DNA of 45,573 nt, from positions 1 through 45,573 of the forward strand of contig JAIDTT010000015.1 of assembly GCA_029060545.1 (NCBI GenBank). The letters run 5' to 3'. This DNA comes from Paramuribaculum sp. (GTDB lineage: Bacteria > Bacteroidota > Bacteroidia > Bacteroidales > Muribaculaceae). The notes below the pieces were generated by a model. It had not been told where the DNA came from and made no database searches. It worked only from the letters and a program-made list of their open reading frames with translations. Made by a program: the position numbers and the translations under genes. Within the stretch, counting starts at the first letter, position 1. Each line of letters begins with the position of its first letter. Positions 7,589 to 17,276 of the stretch are shown here, one piece after another.

Positions 7589-8896
7589 TTATTCTTTGTT
7601 GAGTGTGGTGGGGCGGAGCACGGTGAGCTGTACGGTAAGAGCCAGAGCTACGGCTCCGGCCATGCAGGCGAATCCGAGTCCCATCATATCGTTGGCGGCG
7701 AGGCGGCCGAGCACGTCGGTGGCCAGAGCGCCGATGAAGAGCCCCGACATATTCATGATGCCGTAGGCCGTGCCGCGCGAGCGCGAGGGCACGAACTGGC
7801 ATAGGATAGGCATATTGTTGGAGTCAAACATACCGTATCCGAGGCCGAATATCAGGCCGGCCGAGATGGCGGCCGCGAGAGATGAACCGTAGCCCATCAG
7901 AACCAGTGCCGGCACCATCATGCCCAGGCCGATGGCGCTTATGTATATTCGGCCACGCAGATTGCGTCGGCTCCACCGGTCGGCCAGGGGGCCGCCGGCC
8001 ATCACTCCGATGAAGGATGCCAGTGCGATGGTGATCGTAGCTATGGGGCCGGCCCACTTCATCTCGATGCCGAGATTGTTGGCAAACAGTGTCGGTAGCC
8101 AGTTTTTAGTAGCCCATCCGGGTATGGATGATGTGGCGAAAAAGAAGAGTATGGCGTAGAAGGCTGCGCAGGTAAAGAGCATACCGAGCGATGCGGCGAT
8201 AGCGCGTCCGTTGTTGCGGAGCACTTCGCCGAGGGGAGCACGCTCGCGCACTTCGGCGGGAGTCTCTACGGAGTAGCGTCGCTTCTCATGGAGAAATGCC
8301 ACGAGCACTACGCCGTAGGCTATGCCTACCATGCCGAACCAGTGGAATGTAGACTGCCACGAGATATGCTCGGCCACGAATGCGCCGAAGCCGCCCACGG
8401 CCTGTCCCATATATAGTCCGGTCATGTGTATGCCTATGGCGAGCGATAGCTGCTTGCCGGTGAAGTAGTCGGCGATGAGCGACAGTGCGGCCGGGATGTA
8501 GAGCGCCTCGCTCACACCCATGGCTGCGCGCAGCCAGTAGATTTGCTCATAGGTGGATGCGTAGCCCATCATCAAAGTCACGGCGCTCCAGACTATGAGG
8601 GATACTACGATGAGCCACTTGCGGTTGACGCGGTCGGCGACGATGCCCGACAGCGGACTCATCAGGCCGTAGATCCACATGAAGGCAGCCATGATTTTGC
8701 CGAAGAGTATTTTGTCCTCGAGAGCGGATATGTCGACGGCCATTGCTTCGCGCATCGTCGACAGCATCTGGCGGTCCATATAGTTGAGCAGGGCCACTAC
8801 CCATAGCAGACCTACTACGATCCACGGGTATACGGATGAATTGCGCAGACCGCCCCCTGCGGGCTTGTCTGTGGCTGAAATAGTCTTTGCTTTCAT
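7589..8896 (-). CDS. nanT: MFS transporter, probable sialic acid importer
   Basis: This is a 435-residue inner-membrane protein of the major facilitator superfamily with about twelve hydrophobic segments. The first helix carries VALLNYMDRQML, typical of the anion:cation symporter branch that includes hexuronate and sialate carriers. The family loop motif appears as GIVADRVNRKWL, and again in the second half as GPLADRWSRRNLRGR. I chose the Met at 8896 (MKAKTISATDKP), not an upstream Met at 8968, because the longer form would run into the histidine kinase gene and adds a sequence unlike transporters. It lies 28 bases after the kinase and directly before the lyase. Substrate assignment rests on this context and the NanLET precedent. 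Confidence 0.88.
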   Translation of the reverse strand: MKAKTISATDKPAGGGLRNSSVYPWIVVGLLWVVALLNYMDRQMLSTMREAMAVDISALEDKILFGKIMAAFMWIYGLMSPLSGIVADRVNRKWLIVVSLIVWSAVTLMMGYASTYEQIYWLRAAMGVSEALYIPAALSLIADYFTGKQLSLAIGIHMTGLYMGQAVGGFGAFVAEHISWQSTFHWFGMVGIAYGVVLVAFLHEKRRYSVETPAEVRERAPLGEVLRNNGRAIAASLGMLFTCAAFYAILFFFATSSIPGWATKNWLPTLFANNLGIEMKWAGPIATITIALASFIGVMAGGPLADRWSRRNLRGRIYISAIGLGMMVPALVLMGYGSSLAAAISAGLIFGLGYGMFDSNNMPILCQFVPSRSRGTAYGIMNMSGLFIGALATDVLGRLAANDMMGLGFACMAGAVALALTVQLTVLRPTTLNKE

Positions 8897-8924
8897 GATA
8901 TTGTCGGGAAATGTGATGATTCGA

Positions 8925-11042
8925 TCAGTCGCCGAATGGAAGTGTGAAGAGGAATCGGGCACCTTCATCCTCGTAGGATGTGTCGACCTTCACGGTGCCT
9001 CCCATAGCATCGGCCACGATGCGGCAGATGTTGAGACCCAGACCCGTGCCGGGCGACATGGAGCTGAGTTTCTCGAAGCGCTCGAAGATGATCTCTTCCT
9101 TGCCGGCAGGTATGCCGCAGCCGGTATCGGTCACGGCGAATGTGATGGTACCCTCTTCGGGGAGCAGCGAGTATGTGAGTTCCACCTTGCCTTTGTCGGT
9201 GAATTTGGCGGCGTTGCTCAGCAGGTTCACGAGCACCTGCTCCACGCGGCGTGCGTCGGTCGACATCGTTACGTCGTCGCCTTCGGGCTGGATGAAGTCC
9301 ATCGTGACGCCATCCTTGCAGTGCTTGCGCATACTCATCACCGCGAGCTCGCATATCGTATTCACTGATTCCGGTCTCTTGTTGATCTCGATGCCGGAGT
9401 TGTCGTATTCGGCAAGCAGGAGCACGTCGTTGATGAGCGTGGAGATCATATTGGCGCATACGTCGGCGATCTTGCCGTAGCGGTCGAGGTATTTGCGCTT
9501 TGATTCGTCTACATTGTCGACAATCAGGTGGGTACACTCTATAAGGGTGTCGAGCGGCACACGTACCTCGTGGCTCATATTGTTGATGAATTCCGTCTTA
9601 TGGCGGTCGGCCTTTCGTGCGTGGTCGCGTGCCTTGATGAGGTCGCGTTGGGTCTGCTGGAGGTTGTCGCGCTCCTCGCGGAGAGTTTCGTTGGACTTGG
9701 CCAGCTTCACCGACATTTTGCGGATTCGGCGGTAGAAGAGCAGAATCACTATCACTACTATCGCCATCACCCCTATGGCTATGGAGCTGTAGAGGATCAC
9801 ATTCTTGTGGTGCTGGGTGTGCATTTCGGCTACTTCCTGAGCAGCGAGCGCGCGCTCGTTCTGGAGCTGTAGCATCTCGTTGAAGATCTCGATCTCGCGC
9901 TTGCGCTCTACGCGGTGCTGCTCTATGGCGCTGCCGAGCAACTCATTTAGCTTCTTGGCGGCCTTCAGTTCGGCATCTTTATCGCCTACTTCCTGAGCGG
10001 CCTTGAGCATGAATCGGTTGAGCGAGGCGACGGATGCCTCGTTGTTGGGTAGGTCGATATATTGCTTGAGCAGAGCGAGGGCTTTGGCGTATTGCTTGGT
10101 GCCCATCGCGTAATAGATCTTGGCGCGTCCGTTGTGCTCTACCTGTTCCTTGATCTCGGGATTGGTCTCGCACAATTCCATGATTTTTTGGTAATACTCT
10201 TCGATCTCTTCGCGGGTCAGAGCCTCGAAGTTGTTGAGCAGTCGGCGGTAGGTGTTGAAGTAGATACGCGAGTAGTCGCGGTACTTATATCCCCTCTTCT
10301 CATTGGAGCGGTCGAGATCCTGGGTCACTCTAAGCAGTTCCTTGCAAATCTTCACGGCTTCCTCCTGAAGGCCGGCACGTGTGTAGATCACTGAGGCCTG
10401 CACGAGAAATGTGTTTTCGAGAGCATAGGATCGCTCGGGCAGGGCGCGTATCTGGCGGAATAGCTGCCCCAGGTAGTCGATCACCATATCGCCGGGCGAA
10501 TTGCTTACCATATAGCGGCAGATCGTGAAGAGCACCACCACTTTCTTATAGAGGTCGTCGGTGCCGTTGGCGCGTTCGCGTATCGCTTCGTGTACCTTGC
10601 GCTGCTGAGTGGAGTCGGCGTCGGATGTAAATTCATTCATCACCTTCTGCACGCGCAGATAGGTGAGCGTATTGTCGCGGTCGGTCGATTCAGGCTTCTT
10701 TTCGGCAATGCTGATGAGCTCCTGTATTTTGTCGGACTGTCCGCTCTGATATGTGGCTATTGCGGAGCTTAGACGTCGCATCACGTCATACTGCGTCTCG
10801 CGGTCGGATGTGCGCAGGGCCGTGCGCAACAGTTCGTAGCCTACGTCAGTCTTTTCTTTCGGACCCGACAGGTCAAAGAGGTCGTAGAGTATCGGAATAC
10901 TGTCGGCGGTGGTTTGTGTGTGTGACAGTACTGTCGAGAGGCTGTCGATCAGAAAGACTCGCCTTTCCTTGCTCATTGCTTGTAGTGGTGAGGCCTGTGT
11001 GAGTGCCCATACGGCTACTGCGAAATAGATTAGTCTGCGCAT
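8925..11042 (-). CDS. TPR-containing sensor histidine kinase, no receiver domain
   Basis: This is a 705-residue membrane kinase. A signal peptide (about residues 1-23) leads into an alpha-helical, TPR-like sensor region of about 390 residues, probably periplasmic. One transmembrane segment lies at about 412-435, then a coiled coil (SNETLREERDNLQQTQ). The phospho-acceptor is His491 in NNMSHEVRVPL. The ATPase domain shows DTGCGIP and GTGLGLN. The protein ends at the ATPase domain (FTLPFGD), with no receiver or DNA-binding domain, unlike the hybrid two-component systems that often control glycan genes in this phylum. No response regulator is in the window. It is the first gene of the sialic acid operon, 28 bases before the transporter, so it may sense sialic acid or a related signal. 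Confidence 0.92.
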   Translation of the reverse strand: MRRLIYFAVAVWALTQASPLQAMSKERRVFLIDSLSTVLSHTQTTADSIPILYDLFDLSGPKEKTDVGYELLRTALRTSDRETQYDVMRRLSSAIATYQSGQSDKIQELISIAEKKPESTDRDNTLTYLRVQKVMNEFTSDADSTQQRKVHEAIRERANGTDDLYKKVVVLFTICRYMVSNSPGDMVIDYLGQLFRQIRALPERSYALENTFLVQASVIYTRAGLQEEAVKICKELLRVTQDLDRSNEKRGYKYRDYSRIYFNTYRRLLNNFEALTREEIEEYYQKIMELCETNPEIKEQVEHNGRAKIYYAMGTKQYAKALALLKQYIDLPNNEASVASLNRFMLKAAQEVGDKDAELKAAKKLNELLGSAIEQHRVERKREIEIFNEMLQLQNERALAAQEVAEMHTQHHKNVILYSSIAIGVMAIVVIVILLFYRRIRKMSVKLAKSNETLREERDNLQQTQRDLIKARDHARKADRHKTEFINNMSHEVRVPLDTLIECTHLIVDNVDESKRKYLDRYGKIADVCANMISTLINDVLLLAEYDNSGIEINKRPESVNTICELAVMSMRKHCKDGVTMDFIQPEGDDVTMSTDARRVEQVLVNLLSNAAKFTDKGKVELTYSLLPEEGTITFAVTDTGCGIPAGKEEIIFERFEKLSSMSPGTGLGLNICRIVADAMGGTVKVDTSYEDEGARFLFTLPFGD

Positions 11043-11098
11043 ATCTCTTTTTGTTGTTTCCGGCAGGGTGTGGTTAGTCCTTCGCCGTTAATACGCTT

Positions 11099-11130
11099 CA
11101 AAGTTATGAAAAATATTCTGAATTTAGCAA
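11099..11130 (-). promoter_or_regulatory. Predicted promoter of the histidine kinase / sialic acid operon
   Basis: On the minus strand, TAACTTTG (11106-11099) fits the Bacteroidetes -7 consensus and a TTG (11130-11128) lies 21 bases upstream of it. Transcription would start about 50 bases before the kinase ATG. No other good promoter was seen inside the operon, whose gene gaps are 28 bases or less. Confidence 0.6.
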
Positions 11131-11216
11131 TATCCGACCCGCACGCGCGTTATTTACTGTGAGGTACCCTCGCAGTGGGGGCGCCCTTGTCATCGTAATA
11201 CCACGCAAGACCTTAT

Positions 11217-14200
11217 ATGAAATCAATCATACTTCGCCTGCCGCGCATCGCCATGATAGCCGTCGTCGCCATCATCGGTATGCTTCCGGCTATGGCTTTC
11301 GATACCGATCTTTACACATCCGGCTCCGTCCTCTCGCAAGGGCATTGGGTTAAAGTCTCCGTCACCGAGACGGGTGTGCATTTCATTCCCGCATCGTCGC
11401 TGCGCAGCTGGGGCTTCAGCGATCCGTCGAAAGTGAAAGTCTACGGCTACGGTGGTGCGCCGATATCCAATACGCTCTCCCGCGCCAACTATGTGGATGA
11501 TCTGCCGCAGGTGCAGACTCACGCCACGACATCGGGCGTATACTTCTATGCCGTAGGCGTCAACACGCTTACCGCGACAGGATCCAACTTCGTCTATTCG
11601 CTCAATCCGCACACCAACGAGGGCTACTATTTCCTCACGGCCGACGGTGATCCCGAATCGGCTCCTGCCCGCGTGGAGTCGGAAGGCTCGCTCAATACTC
11701 AGGCAGAGCCCGTCACTACGTTCACCTGCCCCATTCAGCATGAGAAAGATCTCACGACGATATCTCAGAGCGGTCTGTCGTTTTTAGGCGAGGACTTCCG
11801 CTATAATCAGTCGCAGACGTTTGATTTTCAGTTACCCGACTATGTGGAGTCAACCCCGGTATGGACCCGCACTGTGTTTGTGGCTAATTCAGGGGCATCA
11901 GGCACTCTCGGTATTACTCTAAACTCCCAACCCACTACCGGAAATACTACCATACGCGCTACACCCGACGATGACTACGGTGTGCGCGTCACCGCCACCA
12001 AGACCTATCAGCCTGAAGGAGCCCTCTCCAATCTCAAGGTAGGTGTATCTTACCATCCGTCGGGTGTGGTGCAGGCCGCTCATCTCGACTATATCGCCGT
12101 GAACTATGAGCGTCATCTCCGCCTCCCCTCCCGCGGTCAGCTTCTTTTCCGGCTCAAGACCACCACTGCGGCAATAAGTGGCGCCGATCCATCGGCAGTA
12201 AAGGTGTGGGATGTCACTTCTCCACTCGGTATCGTGGGGATGAATCTATCGGCATCGGCATCGGGAGCTTCGTTTACCAATCCATATTCCGGTACACGCT
12301 CTTATGTGGCGTGGAGCGAATCAATGACGCTTCCACAACCCAAGTATGTGAGTGCCGTGGCCAATCAGAATCTCCATGGCTATGACCGGTCGCCCGATAT
12401 GGTCATCTTCACCACCCGCCAGTTTCAGGCCGAGGCCAACCGCCTGGCTGCTATCCACACTGCCGCTCCCGACAATATGGAAGTGTTCGTGGTAGTGCAG
12501 GATCAGGTATTCAATGAATTTTCATCCGGCAGTCCTGATCCGGGAGCGTTCCGCAAGATGCTCAAGATGTTCTACGACCGAGGTGCTGAAGCGGGTCGCC
12601 CGCTCCGCTACGCAGTGCTCTTCGGCCGCCCAACTTTCGACAACCGCAATATCACCGGCCTCATACCTTCCGATAAGGAGCCGGTGATGCCTACATGGCA
12701 GACCGACGAAGGTGTCATTGAGTCCGGATCATATACCTCCGACGACATATTCGCCATGCTTGCCGATAACTCCGGCTCTCAGCTTGGTTCCTCCAGATTG
12801 TGTATCGCGGTAGGCCGTATTCCCGCCCGCAATGTCAATCAGGCGCGTACGTATATCGATAAGCTCATCGCCTATAATAACAACAATCTTTATACCCAGT
12901 GGAAAAACAATGTGCTGCTGATGGCCGACAACGGCAACGACGGCGTGTTTATGGATCACTCCGAGGATTTTCAGTCGGAACTCGCTGCGACTGAAAACGG
13001 TAGCCGACTGGTGTACAACAAGGTATATATCGACGCATTCAATATCCAGAACGGTGTGTGCGCGCAGGGTCGCGAACGATTCCGTCGTCTCATTCAGGAT
13101 GGTGTGATGTGGTGGAACTATGTGGGCCACGGATCCCTCAATCTGCTTTCGGCAGAGAATATCTGCACCAACGCCGATATCAACAATATGTATAATAAGC
13201 ATTGGCCTGTGTTTTTCGGCGCCACTTGCTCCTTCTCCCACTGGGACGGCTCGGCTATGAGCGGCTCCGAGATTCTGGCATTCAACCCCGACGGCGGAGT
13301 CATTGCCTCGATATGTCCTACCCGAAAGGCTCGTATTGCCGACAATGGCGTACTTGCCAAAGCGATGGGCACATATCTGCTCAATACCGATGATAACGGC
13401 AATACATTCACGGTGGGAGAGTCGCTTATCGCAGCTAAAAACACATTGCTTTCCGCTTCGTCAAGCGTTAGCACCAATAAGTTGCGCTATACGCTACTGG
13501 GTGATCCCGCCATGCGGCTTACCCTTCCTGACAACACTCTATCTCTGGCGACAATCAACGGCGAACCTGTAGATCCCGAAGCGCAGGTCACCATCATGGC
13601 CCGTCAGCGCGTAGTATTCTCCGGTTCGGTGCTCGGTCCCGACGGTGAGCCTGTGCCCGACTTCAACGGCACACTCTCAGTCACCCTTTACGATGCCGAA
13701 TACTCCACTACATCGCAGGGCAAAGCTGCAAACGGAACAAGCGGAAAGGCCGTCACTTTCGAAGAGATGGGCTCCAAGCTGTATGCCGGAGCCGGTACTG
13801 TCAAGAATGGTGTGTTTACCGCTGTGGTGGAAATGCCCTCCGACGTCAGCGACAACTTCCGCCCGGCAACCCTCAATATGTATGCCGTGGCCGACGACGG
13901 CCGTCAGGCAGCCGGCGCCAACCGCGACTTTTACGTCTACGGCTACGACTATGAGGCTGATGCCGACGACACTCCTCCCACGATCGAATATGCTTATCTC
14001 AACCACAAGTCGTTCACTCCCGGCGGTATCGTCAATGAGGAGCCCACGTTCATAGCCCGAGTGTCGGACGACGTGGCCATCAATATGTCGGTAGCCGGTA
14101 TCGGCCATCAGATGAGTCTCAAGCTCGACGACCGCCGCACCTATTCCGATGTGCCTCTCTACTTCTCTCCCAGCACCGACGGTACTCCCTCCGGTACCGT

Positions 14201-14630
14201 AGTATATCCTTTGGGTGAGATCTCCGAAGGCAATCACACCCTTGCCTTCCGCGTGTGGGATGCCGCCGGCAATTCTACTACTCATCTGCTTGAGTTCTAC
14301 GTGCAGCCCGGCGCAGCTCCCGAGATCTTCGACATCTATCCCGATGCAAGCCCGGCCACCGATCGTGCCAACTTCTATATCACTCATAATCGTCCCGATG
14401 CCCAGATGTCGGTCAATCTCGACATCTACGATATGGGCGGCCGCCACATCTGGACCTCGACGCAGACCTCGCGTAGCGACCTCTGGCTATCGTCGCCAAT
14501 AACCTGGGATCTCTGCGACTTCTCCGGCCGACGTGTGCCTCGCGGCATCTATCTCTACAAGGCTACCGTGAAGATCGACGGCAAGGAGATCACGACACCG
14601 GCCAAACGTATCGCTGTCACAGCCCCTTAA
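11217..14630 (+). CDS. porU: Type IX secretion system sortase PorU (C25 peptidase family)
   Basis: This is a 1137-residue exported protein with signal peptide (about residues 1-27). The large N-terminal beta region is followed by a gingipain-like C25 cysteine peptidase domain (about 385-760). The catalytic pair is visible: His638 in NYVGHGS and Cys671 in GATCSFSHWDG. After this come Ig-like beta domains and a FlgD-like/T9SS-type end (WDLCDFSGRRVPRGIYLYKA). PorU sits at the cell surface, cuts the C-terminal domain from type IX cargo proteins and links them to A-LPS. Its length matches known PorU proteins (about 1100-1160). Its usual companion PorV is not beside it; dnaX follows. The gene is divergent from the histidine kinase gene. 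Confidence 0.92.
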   Translation: MKSIILRLPRIAMIAVVAIIGMLPAMAFDTDLYTSGSVLSQGHWVKVSVTETGVHFIPASSLRSWGFSDPSKVKVYGYGGAPISNTLSRANYVDDLPQVQTHATTSGVYFYAVGVNTLTATGSNFVYSLNPHTNEGYYFLTADGDPESAPARVESEGSLNTQAEPVTTFTCPIQHEKDLTTISQSGLSFLGEDFRYNQSQTFDFQLPDYVESTPVWTRTVFVANSGASGTLGITLNSQPTTGNTTIRATPDDDYGVRVTATKTYQPEGALSNLKVGVSYHPSGVVQAAHLDYIAVNYERHLRLPSRGQLLFRLKTTTAAISGADPSAVKVWDVTSPLGIVGMNLSASASGASFTNPYSGTRSYVAWSESMTLPQPKYVSAVANQNLHGYDRSPDMVIFTTRQFQAEANRLAAIHTAAPDNMEVFVVVQDQVFNEFSSGSPDPGAFRKMLKMFYDRGAEAGRPLRYAVLFGRPTFDNRNITGLIPSDKEPVMPTWQTDEGVIESGSYTSDDIFAMLADNSGSQLGSSRLCIAVGRIPARNVNQARTYIDKLIAYNNNNLYTQWKNNVLLMADNGNDGVFMDHSEDFQSELAATENGSRLVYNKVYIDAFNIQNGVCAQGRERFRRLIQDGVMWWNYVGHGSLNLLSAENICTNADINNMYNKHWPVFFGATCSFSHWDGSAMSGSEILAFNPDGGVIASICPTRKARIADNGVLAKAMGTYLLNTDDNGNTFTVGESLIAAKNTLLSASSSVSTNKLRYTLLGDPAMRLTLPDNTLSLATINGEPVDPEAQVTIMARQRVVFSGSVLGPDGEPVPDFNGTLSVTLYDAEYSTTSQGKAANGTSGKAVTFEEMGSKLYAGAGTVKNGVFTAVVEMPSDVSDNFRPATLNMYAVADDGRQAAGANRDFYVYGYDYEADADDTPPTIEYAYLNHKSFTPGGIVNEEPTFIARVSDDVAINMSVAGIGHQMSLKLDDRRTYSDVPLYFSPSTDGTPSGTVVYPLGEISEGNHTLAFRVWDAAGNSTTHLLEFYVQPGAAPEIFDIYPDASPATDRANFYITHNRPDAQMSVNLDIYDMGGRHIWTSTQTSRSDLWLSSPITWDLCDFSGRRVPRGIYLYKATVKIDGKEITTPAKRIAVTAP

Positions 14631-14661
14631 CCACTGACATCTTATTTCCGCACACTAATTT

Positions 14662-14693
14662 TTTGGCCGTTTACAGATTATTCTGTAAATTTG
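14662..14693 (+). promoter_or_regulatory. Predicted promoter of the dnaX operon
   Basis: TTTG at 14662-14665 and TAAATTTG at 14686-14693 are 20 bases apart, matching the Bacteroidetes -33/-7 pair. The dnaX ATG is 17 bases downstream of the -7 box, so the leader would be only about ten to thirteen bases. Confidence 0.7.
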
Positions 14694-14709
14694 ACCAAAC
14701 ACTAACGCT

Positions 14710-16470
14710 ATGGAGAAATATCTCGTGTCGGCCTTGAAATACAGGCCTTCGACTTTCAGCACCGTCGTGGGGCAGAAGTCGCTCACCACCACGCTTAAAA
14801 ATGCCGTGGCGGCCAAGCGGCTCGCTCACTCCTACCTCTTCTGCGGAAGCCGTGGTGTGGGTAAGACCTCGTGTGCCCGAATATTCGCAAAGACCATCAA
14901 CTGCCTCAACCCGACGGCCGATGGCGAAGCGTGCAATGAGTGCGCGTCGTGTCGCGCCTTCAACGAAGGCACTTCGATGAATATCATAGAACTCGACGCC
15001 GCGTCAAACAACGGCGTCGACGATATGCGTGCACTGATAGAGCAGGTGCAGGTACCCCCGTCGACAGGCAACTACCGTGTGTTTATAATCGATGAGGTGC
15101 ACATGCTCTCGCAGCAGGCTTTCAATGCTTTCCTCAAGACTCTTGAGGAGCCGCCGTCGTATGTGATATTCATTCTCGCCACTACGGAGAAGCATAAGAT
15201 TATCCCTACTATCCTGTCGCGCTGCCAGATATTCGACTTCCACCGCATCACCATTCAGGATATGGTGGATCATCTGGCTATGGTGGCTGAGCGAGAGGGG
15301 ATAGCTTACGAGCGGTCGGCGCTCAATGTGATAGCCTCCAAGGCTGAAGGTGCCATGCGCGATGCCCTTTCGATATTCGATCAGGTGGCTGCATCGTCGG
15401 GGCGCAATATCACCTATGCAAGTGCCATCGAGAACCTCAATGTGCTCGATCATACTTACTACCATCGGTTGCTCGACGTGATTCTCGCCGGCGACATACT
15501 TCAGAGCTGGCTTATATATAAGGAGATTCGCGACAACGGCTTCGACTCGCTCTTCTTCATCAACGGGCTCGCATCCTATATGCGCGACCTGATGGTGGCT
15601 CGCGACCCCTCCACGCTCTGCCTCATAGAGGCGACCGACGAGGTCAGACAGCAGTATGCGGCCATCGCCGCCAAGTGCACGCCTGAATTCCTTTATCGGG
15701 CGATGAACCTATGCAACGAGGCCGATCTTAACTTCCGCACGTCGTCAAACAAGCAGTTTCTCATAGAGCTTACGCTCGCCAAACTATGCCAACTGCTCAG
15801 CCCCTCCCCCAGCAATAGCGGCAACGGAGAGGGGCAGTTGAAACCGATTGCCGCTCCCGATCAGGCTAAAGCAGCTCCTGCAGCCGCTCCGGTCGCTACG
15901 CCGGCTGTGGCTCCGAAACCCGTTGCGACACCTGTTACGCCTCCTGTCGCAACTCCGGTGTCAAGACCGGCGGCCGCTCAGGCTCCGAGACCATCAGCTC
16001 CGGCAGGCCGCCCGTCGCTGCGTACGCCCAAGATCTCGATCAATCATTCGGCACAGCAGCAGGAGCAGTCCGCTCAGACTCCCGCTTCGAATGCGTCGGC
16101 CCGGCGCACCGCCGGCTTCAATCCGCATCAGTTGTCGGAGGCCTGGAATGCTTTCATTGCCGAGAATCCGAAGGCTCATATCCTGGTCAACACAATGCGT
16201 GCGTCGCAGCCTGCCGATCTGCAAGGCAACACCTTCACCGTGACGGTGCAGAATCAGATGCAGGCTCAACTCATGCACGAGTCGCGTCCTCAGATACTCG
16301 CGTCGCTCCACGACCGTCTGTCAAACGATATGGTAGACTTCATCGTAAATATCAACGCCGACGCTGATCCACGCCATACGCTGAGCGAGAAGGATCTGCT
16401 CGATACGATGACGGCCGACTATCCGCATCTCGGCGAACTCATATCCACGCTCAATCTTCGATTATCCTGA
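14710..16470 (+). CDS. dnaX: DNA polymerase III subunit gamma/tau
   Basis: This 586-residue protein is the AAA+ clamp-loader subunit of the replicase. Walker A is GSRGVGKT (46-53). The zinc knuckle uses Cys65, Cys75, Cys78 and Cys81. Walker B is IIDEVHM, followed by the AFNAFLKTLEEPP segment and an LSRC sensor motif. The ATPase and lid domains run to about residue 365. A long Pro/Ala-rich linker (about 375-445) then joins a C-terminal tau-like domain. The gene heads a four-gene operon with a lipoprotein, a SUI1 protein and an AddA-like helicase. No programmed frameshift site was looked for in detail. Confidence 0.97.
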   Translation: MEKYLVSALKYRPSTFSTVVGQKSLTTTLKNAVAAKRLAHSYLFCGSRGVGKTSCARIFAKTINCLNPTADGEACNECASCRAFNEGTSMNIIELDAASNNGVDDMRALIEQVQVPPSTGNYRVFIIDEVHMLSQQAFNAFLKTLEEPPSYVIFILATTEKHKIIPTILSRCQIFDFHRITIQDMVDHLAMVAEREGIAYERSALNVIASKAEGAMRDALSIFDQVAASSGRNITYASAIENLNVLDHTYYHRLLDVILAGDILQSWLIYKEIRDNGFDSLFFINGLASYMRDLMVARDPSTLCLIEATDEVRQQYAAIAAKCTPEFLYRAMNLCNEADLNFRTSSNKQFLIELTLAKLCQLLSPSPSNSGNGEGQLKPIAAPDQAKAAPAAAPVATPAVAPKPVATPVTPPVATPVSRPAAAQAPRPSAPAGRPSLRTPKISINHSAQQQEQSAQTPASNASARRTAGFNPHQLSEAWNAFIAENPKAHILVNTMRASQPADLQGNTFTVTVQNQMQAQLMHESRPQILASLHDRLSNDMVDFIVNINADADPRHTLSEKDLLDTMTADYPHLGELISTLNLRLS

Positions 16471-16489
16471 CATCAATCACCAAGATATC

Positions 16490-16951
16490 ATGCAACGCTT
16501 ATATTATTTACTGATTGCAACAATCCTCTTACTGACGGCTTCGTGCGGCCTTACCTCGGGCGAAGTGGTCGATAATCTCCGCGATGCGGAGCAGGCTATA
16601 GCCCGCGGCGATATGAAGGCTGCCCAGAGCGCCGGCGACTATATCCTCGGCGATGAAAATTTCAGCGGTCTATCAGCCAGCCAGCTCGCCCGCCTGTCGA
16701 TGGTGTATATGCAACTCGCCGACAGTGTGGATCAGACATCCAATATCCGGAAAGCCGCCGACCTCTACGACCGCGCTCAGTCGCTTGATGCCGACTCAGC
16801 CGCCGAGGTCTACAACAATTTGCCCCCGGATCAGCTACAATACTACGCCGCTATGTCGGAATACAGTGCCAGCCGCAAGTCGCCTGTGTCGCTCGACAGC
16901 CTCCCGGAGGAGGATGAGGCGATGGAGCTTAACCTTGACACTTTACCCTAA
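16490..16951 (+). CDS. Small TPR-like lipoprotein, hypothetical
   Basis: This 153-residue protein has a lipoprotein signal (lipobox TASCG, Cys19). The mature part is helical with spaced Ala/Leu patterns (DNLRDAEQAIARGDMKAAQ, then IRKAADLYDRAQSLDADSA) like degenerate tetratricopeptide repeats. The C-terminus is acidic (LPEEDEAMELNLDTLP). I do not recognise a named family. It lies 19 bases after dnaX and four bases before the SUI1 gene, so it is co-transcribed with information-processing genes, but its predicted location is the envelope and its role is unknown. Confidence 0.8.
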   Translation: MQRLYYLLIATILLLTASCGLTSGEVVDNLRDAEQAIARGDMKAAQSAGDYILGDENFSGLSASQLARLSMVYMQLADSVDQTSNIRKAADLYDRAQSLDADSAAEVYNNLPPDQLQYYAAMSEYSASRKSPVSLDSLPEEDEAMELNLDTLP

Positions 16952-16955
16952 GTAT

Positions 16956-17276
16956 ATGAATTGGCAGGATCAACTCGCGTCGCTGCGCTCCTCTCTGCCC
17001 GAGGGTGATGCGCCTGCTCCCGCTCCAGAGTCCGAGACATCGATTCCGGTGCAACATCTTCATATAAGGTATGAGCGCAAGGGGCGCGCCGGCAAACCGG
17101 CCACGATAATCGGCGGGTTCACACTCCCGCCCGAGCGGATGGCCGAGCTCGCAGCCGATCTCAAGAAGAGTATCGGTGTAGGCGGCTCCTGGCGCGACGA
17201 TGAAATATTGCTGCAGGGCGACTGCCGCGAAGCGGCTGCCCGCCTGCTGCGCTCACATTCGCATAAAGTGAAGTAG
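16956..17276 (+). CDS. SUI1-domain translation factor (YciH/eIF1-like)
   Basis: This 106-residue protein carries a SUI1/eIF1 domain from about residue 35 to 104: an HIRYERKGRAGKPATIIGGF strand-loop, and the C-terminal GVGGSW...EILLQGDCRE block typical of the family. Bacterial homologues (YciH) bind the small ribosomal subunit and affect start-site selection. The N-terminal 30 residues are Ala/Pro-rich and probably disordered. The same frame is open much further upstream inside the lipoprotein gene, but the ATG at 16956 gives the usual family length and lies four bases after the lipoprotein stop. Its TAG stop directly abuts the ATG of the helicase gene, with no gap. Confidence 0.93.
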   Translation: MNWQDQLASLRSSLPEGDAPAPAPESETSIPVQHLHIRYERKGRAGKPATIIGGFTLPPERMAELAADLKKSIGVGGSWRDDEILLQGDCREAAARLLRSHSHKVK

